From: Candidatus Poseidoniales archaeon
GTDB taxonomy: Archaea > Thermoplasmatota > Poseidoniia > MGIII > CG-Epi1
DNA: 6,935 bases
NCBI GenBank assembly: GCA_015658585.1
Contig: DQOP01000132.1
Location: 1 to 6,935, forward strand
Reading direction: 5' to 3'
In this document: piece by piece, positions 1 to 6,600 of the stretch
Layout of the letters: every line of letters begins with the position of its first letter
Numbering within the stretch: position 1 is the stretch's first letter
Notes under the pieces: model-generated
Database searches by the model: none
What the model saw: the letters and a program-made list of their open reading frames with translations, nothing else
Told to the model about the DNA's origin: nothing
Program-made: the position numbers and the translations under genes

Positions 1-76
1 ATGGAGGAGATGTGTACCGGATGCCTTGTTCCACCCTGGAGTGCCAAAAATTTGAGTGTAGAAAGCAGGACTGGCT
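1..76. other. Short edge region without a supported gene
   Basis: This stretch lies downstream of the minus-strand Cys-rich gene. A plus-strand frame is open from position 1 to a stop at 261, but from 77 onward it is antisense to the Cys-rich gene, and its first 25 codons match no family I recognise. I also see no tRNA or clear hairpin. It may be intergenic, or the end of a neighbouring gene cut by the window edge. Confidence 0.4.
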
Positions 77-685
77 TCAGTCTTCATCCTCCTTCATCAT
101 ATCCTGGAGTTGGTCTTTTTGTTCATCACTCATATTTTCCATGGCTTTTCGTGATTGGTCGACCAAATCACCCATTATTACGCTATAAATCAGAGGAACA
201 ATGGTATTGCTCTCAACCTTTGCTTCATAATCCACTTTGGCTGCATCTCTCTGAATTCTAAGTTGGTCGGCTGTCATTTCGCCTTGGCCTAATCCTTGGC
301 AAGCCTTGTCCACTACGAAGTATTTCTCGCCATTGTAACCAAGAGGATAGGCCTGACAATTGAGTGGCATGTCATGATATACCTGACAGTTCTTGTTTTC
401 CGAGTCATACATTGGGCATCCAGTTTCACCTTCTTTTGTCTCCAGGACCAGTTGCGGGAATCCTTGAGACATATCCATTCCAATGTTTGGTGCGATACTG
501 CTCAGAGTTCCGTTTTTCCTCCATCTGCTAAGATCATCAGAGTATACTGGGACGCCATTAACTTTGGAGCAATACTGCCCACATCTGACGCAATTGTAGA
601 CAAATTTAGGCGCACTCTTGTTTTTTTTCTCAGTCATTAGAACTACCAGTTTTTGAGTAACAGAGTGAATGTGGTTAATAACCAT
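77..685 (-). CDS. YkgJ/UPF0153-type Cys-rich (zinc- or iron-chelating) protein
   Basis: The product has 202 residues with a Cys pattern typical of the YkgJ / CxxCxxCC (UPF0153) family. C32-x2-C35-G-x2-C39 is followed by C90 (GCPMY), C100, C110 (MPLNCQAYPLG, matching the family's R-P-x-x-C-x-x-Y-P) and C129. The Cys set probably binds a metal or an Fe-S cluster. Family members are mostly uncharacterised, so no reaction can be assigned. It has no signal peptide or membrane segment and is probably cytoplasmic. The C-terminal 40 residues form an acidic helix-like tail ending in EDED. The first Cys position that is often CC is only a single Cys here (G-Q-Y-C). Start: the ATG at 685 has AGAGGA a few bases upstream and a TATA-like box about 40 bp upstream. 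An internal ATG at 637 (MTEKKNK) would give 186 residues and is a reasonable alternative, because the extra 16 residues look non-conserved. The gene is divergent from the transporter genes, and no functional link can be seen. Confidence 0.82.
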   Translation of the reverse strand: MVINHIHSVTQKLVVLMTEKKNKSAPKFVYNCVRCGQYCSKVNGVPVYSDDLSRWRKNGTLSSIAPNIGMDMSQGFPQLVLETKEGETGCPMYDSENKNCQVYHDMPLNCQAYPLGYNGEKYFVVDKACQGLGQGEMTADQLRIQRDAAKVDYEAKVESNTIVPLIYSVIMGDLVDQSRKAMENMSDEQKDQLQDMMKEDED

Positions 686-721
686 GTTCCTCTGATTTTG
701 TTGTTCAATCCAATTGTGTTG

Positions 722-731
722 GTAATATATT
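722..731 (-). promoter_or_regulatory. Candidate TATA box for the minus-strand Cys-rich gene
   Basis: Read on the minus strand this is AATATATTAC, an archaeal-type AT-rich box centred about 42 bp upstream of the ATG at 685. Initiation 22-27 bp downstream would leave a leader of about 15 nt that contains the AGAGGA ribosome-binding-like sequence. This agreement is the main reason for preferring 685 over 637 as the start. No transcription data are available. Confidence 0.35.
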
Positions 732-732
732 C

Positions 733-740
733 TTTTTATC
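733..740 (+). promoter_or_regulatory. Candidate TATA box for the binding-protein gene
   Basis: TTTTTATC lies about 65 bp upstream of the preferred start at 803. Initiation about 25 bp downstream (near 762-767) would leave a leader with room for the AAGGTG ribosome binding site. A second AT-rich stretch, TTTTATTTA at 762-770, is an alternative, but it would place the start of transcription very close to or inside the ribosome binding site. Confidence 0.3.
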
Positions 741-752
741 TTACGCGTAGGA
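739..752. promoter_or_regulatory. Imperfect palindrome, possible operator
   Basis: TCTTACGCGTAGGA contains the perfect 8-bp palindrome TACGCGTA (742-749). It is flanked by one mismatched pair (741/750) and then two further matched pairs (740/751 and 739/752). It lies just downstream of the plus-strand TATA candidate and between the two divergent genes, where an archaeal repressor could block assembly of the transcription machinery. The regulator is unknown, and a palindrome this short could occur by chance. Confidence 0.25.
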
Positions 753-787
753 CATGAATTCTTTTATTTACCCCCTGCAATGACGGC

Positions 788-793
788 AAGGTG
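788..793 (+). promoter_or_regulatory. Ribosome binding site that decides the start of the binding-protein gene
   Basis: AAGGTG matches the archaeal anti-Shine-Dalgarno complement GGAGGTGATC. It is 9 nt from the ATG at 803 but only 3 nt from the ATG at 797. The spacing favours 803, which also gives a signal peptide starting directly with M-K-S-S-K. Confidence 0.55.
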
Positions 794-802
794 TGAATGC
801 TT

Positions 803-3481
803 ATGAAATCAAGCAAGATATTAACGCTAGCAGTGACCTTTGCCTTATTGGCTTCAGTAATGGTGCCAATTTTGGGGAACGGTCCAGTCGCTAATGCAGC
901 GGCAGACAATCATATCGAGGTGAAAATAGGTCTTTTGAATCCATTAACAGGTCCGATCGATGTCTATGCACCAGCCTTTACTGATGCTGGTGATCTGGCT
1001 ATCGCTGACTTGAATGATGGACAAACAGACTATCATTTCTCAATTGTCGAGCAGGATTCAGGATGTGACGGAACCACAGCAGCTACAGCTGCACAGGCAC
1101 TGGTTGACGCAGGAGTCGTAGGTATAGCAGGAGCAGCATGTTCAGGTGCGACTCTTGGAGCTATGGTAGTTGCAAGGGATGCAAGTATACCCATGCTATC
1201 CTATGCTTCGACATCACCTGCTCTAACTACAGCTGATGACGGTGGTTTCCTGTTCCGTGTGGTCCCAAGCGATGCCCAGCAGGGTATGGCAATGGCATCA
1301 ATGGCCGCTCAACACGCATGGACTAACCCTGGTTTAATCTATATGACCAACGACTATGGAGCCGGTCTGGCTGCAGTAGTTGAGGGTGCATACGCAATGG
1401 CCGGTCAGGATATGTGTATAACAATCGCTTATGATGATGACACCACTGATTTCACATCACAAGTTACATCGTTTGCTGAAGCAGAATGTGACAGTCTAAT
1501 AATGGTCACATACGCCTCAGATGGTGCAGCTCTGTTAGAAGAGATGGCTACTCAAGGAATTCACGGTGAAGATGGCGGGCCGTTCCCAGTAATGGGAGCA
1601 GACGGTATAGCTGACATGGGTTTCCTAGCCGCTTTCAGTGATCCAAGTGCAGCAGCTATGGTTATTGCAACCAAGCCAGCTTCAGGTTCAGACAGTCAGG
1701 CTAAGGCTGACTTCGAGACCGCTTGGGCGGATCACTACGATGGTGACGAGGCACTTGCTATCTACATCAGTCAAACATATGATGCTATCACCATGCTCGG
1801 TGAAGCAGCTATGGATGCAGATTCAACAGACGGAATTACCGGAGTCGAAGTACGCGATGCTCTTGTAGCATTGGGTAGTGGTAACGGTTATGAAGGAGCC
1901 AGTGGAAATCACATATTTGATGCTGTAGGAGATGTTGCAGGTTCAGGTTATGACATCTGTCAATTCACTCCAGCCGTTGATGAGAATGGTGATCCAACCC
2001 TTATTCTGTTTTGTCCAGCTCACTGGGATCTGATTGAAGGTTTGACCTTTGATGGAGTACCATTCAATTTCAAGATTGGATTATTGAACCCGTTGACAGG
2101 ACCAATTGACGTCTATGCCCTTGGATTCACTATTGCAGCAGCAGTTGCAATACAGTACATGAACACTGTAAGGCCACTTACCTTCCAGTTCTCGCTTGTA
2201 ACGGCCGATTCCGGCTGTGATGCAACAACCGCAGCAACCGGTGCACAGACACTGATTGACGCAGGAGTTGTAGGTATAGCCGGAGCAGCATGTTCCGGTG
2301 CGACCATGGGAGCTATTGATGTCGCTGCGGCAGCAGGAGTACCAATGGTATCCTATGCTTCAACCTCACCAGCCATAACGAGCTACGATGATGATGGTTA
2401 TCTATTCAGAGTCGTACCAAGTGACGCTCAGCAGGGTCAAGCACTGGCAGACGTCTTTGCAGCTTCTGGATACGAGAACCCAGGAGTCATTGCAATGACC
2501 AATGATTATGGTGCAGGTTTCCACGCAGCCTTCTTGGACAACTGGGATGGAACACCATGTGCAGAGGCAACATATGCTGATGGAACTACGGATTTCACAT
2601 CACAAGTAACCGCAATTGCAGATGGTGGTTGTGACTCAGTGGTAATGATCACCTATGCTTCTGATGGAGCAGCTATCGCTGAGGAACTTGCAGTGCAGGG
2701 ACTAGGCCTTCAGATATTCGGTGGTGATGGTATTGCAGACGTAAATTTTGGTTCTGAATTCACTGATCTATCTGCACTGGATGGAGTAACAGCAACCAAG
2801 CCGGCTTCTGGTGCACCCACAGAATATCAATATATGTTTGACATGTTCTATGGAGCAGCCGCAGCCGCATACGGTTTCGATGGTGGTATCTACACTCGTG
2901 AGACCTTCGATGCAATCGCAGTTATCGGACTTGCAGCCGCAACAGCTACCCAGACTCCACTACCAGATGATGGTGTAAGGGAGATGTTGGGAACCTTAGT
3001 TGGTGGACCCGACGCGCCTCAAGAAGGCGCTAGTGGAACTCACATATTCGATGAGAATGGTGATGTTGCAGGATCTGGATATGACATCTGTACTTTCAAC
3101 GTAGACGAGGAGAACGACACAGTGGCATTGGATTGCCACAGTTCATGGGGCTTACTAGATGGACTTGACGACCAAGGCATACCTAAGGCACCGGTAGTTC
3201 CAGGGTGTATGGATAGTACAGCCAATAACTACAATGCTGATGCAACTGAGGACAACGGTTCTTGTACATTTGATGCAGTGGTGGTTTCAGGATGTATGGA
3301 TAGTACAGCCAATAACTACAATGCTGATGCAACTGAGGATTCAGACCCTAGTTCTTGTACATTTGATGTAGTTGAACCGGAGCCAGAACCTGAGGAAGAG
3401 GCTGATGAAGTTCCAGGATTTGGTCTGTTATCAGCAGTTGCCGCAATCGGTGTAGTCCTACTTCTCCGCAGAAGATTCTAA
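803..3481 (+). CDS. Tandem-domain LivJ-type ABC importer substrate-binding protein, PGF-CTERM anchored
   Basis: This 892-residue protein is the extracytoplasmic receptor of an amino-acid (branched-chain/HAAT family) ABC importer. Residues are numbered from the ATG at 803; the ATG at 797 would add two. A signal peptide occupies 1-32 (K2, K5, hydrophobic core 6-24, A-N-A cleavage site). Two complete Peripla_BP_6 / LivJ domains follow at about 41-420 and 424-790. Each starts KIGLLNPLTGPIDVYA and keeps ACSGAT, SYASTSPA, FRVVPSDAQQG, TNDYGAG and TYASDGAA, segments expected to line the ligand cleft. Each also carries six Cys at equivalent places (88, 113, 205, 229, 386, 404 and 472, 497, 586, 610, 763, 778), suggesting three disulfides per domain. 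Next come two Cys-bracketed stalk repeats (C802-C821 and C831-C852), an acidic PEPEPEEEADE linker and a PGFG-hydrophobic-RRRF tail at 871-892, typical of PGF-CTERM proteins processed by archaeosortase A. A usual LivJ is about 370-420 residues with one domain, so this is a true fusion. The exact ligand (Leu/Ile/Val, another amino acid, urea or amide) cannot be told from sequence. The permease gene follows on the same strand. Confidence 0.9.
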   Translation: MKSSKILTLAVTFALLASVMVPILGNGPVANAAADNHIEVKIGLLNPLTGPIDVYAPAFTDAGDLAIADLNDGQTDYHFSIVEQDSGCDGTTAATAAQALVDAGVVGIAGAACSGATLGAMVVARDASIPMLSYASTSPALTTADDGGFLFRVVPSDAQQGMAMASMAAQHAWTNPGLIYMTNDYGAGLAAVVEGAYAMAGQDMCITIAYDDDTTDFTSQVTSFAEAECDSLIMVTYASDGAALLEEMATQGIHGEDGGPFPVMGADGIADMGFLAAFSDPSAAAMVIATKPASGSDSQAKADFETAWADHYDGDEALAIYISQTYDAITMLGEAAMDADSTDGITGVEVRDALVALGSGNGYEGASGNHIFDAVGDVAGSGYDICQFTPAVDENGDPTLILFCPAHWDLIEGLTFDGVPFNFKIGLLNPLTGPIDVYALGFTIAAAVAIQYMNTVRPLTFQFSLVTADSGCDATTAATGAQTLIDAGVVGIAGAACSGATMGAIDVAAAAGVPMVSYASTSPAITSYDDDGYLFRVVPSDAQQGQALADVFAASGYENPGVIAMTNDYGAGFHAAFLDNWDGTPCAEATYADGTTDFTSQVTAIADGGCDSVVMITYASDGAAIAEELAVQGLGLQIFGGDGIADVNFGSEFTDLSALDGVTATKPASGAPTEYQYMFDMFYGAAAAAYGFDGGIYTRETFDAIAVIGLAAATATQTPLPDDGVREMLGTLVGGPDAPQEGASGTHIFDENGDVAGSGYDICTFNVDEENDTVALDCHSSWGLLDGLDDQGIPKAPVVPGCMDSTANNYNADATEDNGSCTFDAVVVSGCMDSTANNYNADATEDSDPSSCTFDVVEPEPEPEEEADEVPGFGLLSAVAAIGVVLLLRRRF
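3206..3252 (+). repeat. Direct repeat copy 1 in the stalk (47 bp)
   Basis: These 47 bases are identical to 3293-3339. They encode C-M-D-S-T-A-N-N-Y-N-A-D-A-T-E-D, which together with the following N-G-S-C-T-F forms one Cys-bracketed unit. Units like this recur in secreted proteins of marine archaea and Bacteroidota, and a stalk or calcium-binding role is plausible but not proven. A further 18 identical bases follow in each copy (3258-3275 and 3351-3368). Confidence 0.9.
3293..3339 (+). repeat. Direct repeat copy 2 in the stalk (47 bp)
   Basis: This is the exact second copy of 3206-3252, offset by 87 bp. After it the unit differs from copy 1 by two extra codons before the closing S-C-T-F, so the offset of the downstream matching part becomes 93 bp. 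Identity at silent positions points to a recent duplication or continuing copy exchange. Confidence 0.9.
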
Positions 3482-3518
3482 GTAGTCTAAAGAGAAAAAC
3501 CTCATAAGCAAAAAAAGG

Positions 3519-3541
3519 GGCGGTCGTCTCTGACGGCGGCC
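3519..3541 (+). terminator. GC-rich hairpin after the binding-protein gene
   Basis: GGC-G-GTCGTC (3519-3528) pairs with GACGGC-G-GCC (3532-3541) around a TCT loop. This gives nine pairs with one internal G/G mismatch and one G-U pair. An alternative, mutually exclusive hairpin is GACGG (3532-3536) with CCGTC (3540-3544). An A-run precedes it (3510-3516), but only a weak T-run follows (TAGTTTG). It may be a partial terminator or an mRNA 3'-end stabiliser that keeps receptor transcripts more abundant than permease transcripts. Confidence 0.45.
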
Positions 3542-3565
3542 GTCCTAGTTTGAGGGCTATCTCTG

Positions 3566-3572
3566 TTATAGA
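3566..3572 (+). promoter_or_regulatory. Weak TATA-like box ahead of the permease gene
   Basis: TTATAGA sits between the hairpin and the permease start. Initiation about 25 bp downstream would fall near 3590-3597, just before the GAGGT at 3600-3604. It could give the permease its own promoter, but the match is modest and read-through from the binding-protein gene is equally possible. Confidence 0.2.
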
Positions 3573-3599
3573 TGCCTCTACTGGTAGACCAATTACTCC

Positions 3600-3604
3600 G
3601 AGGT
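3600..3604 (+). promoter_or_regulatory. Ribosome-binding-like GAGGT, supports an upstream TTG start
   Basis: GAGGT lies 4 nt before a TTG at 3609 that is in frame with the permease; the in-frame stop further upstream is at 3585-3587. Use of this TTG would add 13 residues (L-D-R-D-E-E-G-V-A-V-R-R-W) before M-K-L-G-F. The only other such sequence, GAAGGTG at 3624-3630, is 17 nt from the ATG at 3648 and so too far for usual spacing. Confidence 0.35.
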
Positions 3605-3647
3605 AGCTTTGGATAGAGATGAAGAAGGTGTTGCAGTAAGAAGATGG

Positions 3648-6600
3648 ATGAAACTTGGTTTTGTCCTAATCATTCTTGGATTCCTGGTTGGCTTTAGTCA
3701 AATTCAGGATATGAAGAACGGAGTTGCTTCCGGTCACTACAATCGAGCTCTGGAACATTTACATGTAGCCTATGTTTTCATTCTTGCTGGAACAGCGATA
3801 ACCTGTTTTTTTGGTTTTGGAGGTATGTTCAAGAGAACGATATTTTCGTTATTGCCAAAGTCACATACTTCAGTTCCTTTGGATGAGCCATCAGATACTG
3901 TACCACCTAAACCTTTGTCCGACTTTTCAGCATCGATCAGAGATGGTTGGGATTCCATCCCTGTGGAATTGAAACTCGCTTTTTTTGTACTTTTTGATGC
4001 TGCTTATGGACTTAGATACCAATCTGGTATATTATCTCTATTGATTTATGGAGATCCCCTTTGGATGTTTCAATTTTTTGAATTTATCCTTTCCAGCATG
4101 TACGTTCTTTATTGGATGTTGAACAATTTGAAAGGCTGGATTAGAACGGTTGCTATCATTTCATCACCGTTTATCATTCTACTTATCTTTGCATTTTGTC
4201 TAGAACAGTTATTTGTTGGACAAGAAACAACCGTGTCTCCTACGTTCAGGCTAACCTCGGTTCTGTTTACTGGTTTTTACTGGGCAGCGGCATATCTAGC
4301 CATAGCGGTGGGACTGACTTTAACCTACAAAGTACAGCGTTTTGGTAATTTCGCCCAGGCCGAGACGATGCTGTTCGGAGCCTATGTTGGTTTCACAATA
4401 ATGTGGAGTCCATTCTTCTATACTTTGGTTGGGGGAGAGAAGGTTCTGAATATTGATGTCAAGAAAGATGAGGTTCTGACCTGGGACCTCTTGTTCTGGG
4501 CATGTGTGACGGGATTTGTCTTGACGGGTCTCTTAGGGGTCTTAATCGATCGTCTGATATATAGCCGATTCCGCAAAAGGCATGCGCTTCCACAGGCGAT
4601 GATGATTGCATCCTTGGGAGTAGCTATGATACTTAGAGGAATATTGTACTTAAGATATGGAGCGGATCAATACCTTTTCGTTCCGGATGTTGATTGGCGT
4701 TTGACCACCTCACGTACAGAATTTTCAGGGGAAAGCGTTCCTTCCCTATTTGGAATCAAATTGTGGCCCAGTTGGATGAATCAGACGATACGTTTTCGTT
4801 TTGGGGAGCGAACTGCGGAGAAAAGCCATGGTGATATGGACCAGATCGCCTGCATCGAAGCTGGAAAACCCGATAATTTCTCATCCAGCTGGGATTCAGA
4901 CTCAGGAATTTGCAATGTTATGGAATATCTGCCCTTTCGTGAGATGGCCGACTCGTCGTACTTCTTGCAACATACAAAGGCAGCCCTAATCATTGGAGTA
5001 TTTGCGGCAGTAATTTTGTTGATCCTGATGCTCAATATGACACGCCTAGGCCGCCAGATGAGGGCAGTAGCTGACAATCCGGATCTGGCCGCTTCTTCCG
5101 GTATCAATGTTGAACGTGTACATATGACAAGTGCATTCCTTGCAGCTGGTATCTCTGGTTTCGGAGGAGTACTGTTTGGGATGTATGTCCGTGTCAATCC
5201 AAATGTTGGCCTTACCATACTTCTGCCTGCCTTTTCAGTGATAATTCTTGGAACTCTGGGTTCGATCAGAGGCGCCTTGATTGCCTCAGTAATCATTGGT
5301 ATGGTCCGTGCGATTTCCGCGCCGGTTCTGATTTCTGCGGGCAGCAAACTGGATAGACCATCTTATGCGGCTTTTGAGGAAGCTATGCCCTATCTGTTTC
5401 TGATAGGTGTCTTGATGCTAATGCCAAAGGGCCTTGGCTACGCGTTGGAAAACTGGCAGATTGAACGGGCACGAAAGAATCAAGGTTCAGTGTTCAGTTT
5501 GCAAAATACAGGTCTCCTTATATTGCTGATAATATGTCTATTGAAATTCTCCTGGTTTGGATTTATTTTATGGGGTATCCTAATTTTCTGGTTCTACCTT
5601 TTGCGTCACATTAAGGTTGGATATTCGGATACACCGTCCCTACCTGAATTACCATATGTAGGTGATCAATTTCGTAGATTTAGCTCGTTACAGAAATTGT
5701 CAATCTTCGTAGCAGCTGCATTTCAAATCGTGCTTGTTAGTATCCTTGATGACCGCATATCAGGCGTGGGTACAGCGTATTATCTTGTTGATTTTATATT
5801 TGTCATTTTGAGTGTCTTTGGTCTAATTTTGTTATATTCATCAATTGCATCCTATATTTCTGATTATAGTAAAATCTTTGGCCCAAGTACGGGTTTATCC
5901 TCTGAACATAAAAAGCAGCTACTGGTTTTAGGTTTGGCAGGTAGCGTATTTGTTTATCTGGTAGACTATCTTGTTGCGGGCCGTGGAACTATTTATCTGA
6001 TCACAGACGTAATATTTTTACTTTTAGAGGTATCAGGTCTTGTCTTAGTGGTAATCATGTTGTTTTTGTCAAGGCCCGAGTTAACGGGTTTATTCAACGA
6101 CCTTGGTACAAAATTGAAGGCACTTACCGAAGTTCAGAAGTGGGCCTCGATACTTGGTGGGGTTGCATTCACAGCTTTTGTTTACTTCCTCGACACGATA
6201 ACCTCAGGTTCAGGAATTATTTATTACGTAATAGATCTGCTATATCTTGTATTTCTGCTTCTTGGTATCTTTGCGGTTGCCAATACGATAGCCAAATCCA
6301 AGGCAGAGATTTCTCATAGGTTAAACCTGTTCTTTATTCTGATAGCAGGATTATTGCTATACTTTGAAGATACGATAGAACCAGGTTTGGTGAGAGATAC
6401 AGAGTCGAAAATGTATGTGAAAGAGCTGGCATATCTCTTTCTGGTATTAAGTTTCAAAGACCTCACTCGTCTAATCTTTGGCGCTTTTTCAAGTTTGACT
6501 GAGTTGATAAGCCAGAATGAATCGTTCAGAAATCTCAAAGAACAGGCTTTAACGACTTTGCGACCATTTCCTTTGCTTTTTGGCATTATATTGTTCTTGT

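Noticed and set aside
1..261. 86-codon plus-strand open frame starting at position 1
   Set aside because: Most of it is antisense to the Cys-rich gene, whose Cys motifs are clear; the non-overlapping part is only 25 codons.
296..640. 114-codon plus-strand open frame
   Set aside because: It is entirely antisense to the YkgJ-type gene and has no recognisable domain or ribosome binding site.
3206..3339. Possible CRISPR-like repeat pair
   Set aside because: There are only two copies, in frame within a coding sequence and encoding a known type of Cys-bracketed stalk unit.
3770..3958. 62-codon minus-strand open frame
   Set aside because: It is antisense to the N-terminal part of the permease frame and has no supporting signal.
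4801..4989. Possible frameshift breaking the LivH gene, suggested by a plus-strand open frame in another phase
   Set aside because: The LivH frame stays open through this region and is recognisable on both sides, so the segment is an in-frame enlarged loop and not a break.
4781..5347. 188-codon open frame on the minus strand
   Set aside because: It lies fully antisense to the well-supported LivH core (coupling loop and C-terminal motif), and its translation resembles no family and has shadow-like composition.
6314..6586. 90-codon minus-strand open frame near the end
   Set aside because: It is antisense to the open permease frame, and its Lys/Arg/Ser-rich translation is what a hydrophobic coding region gives on the other strand.
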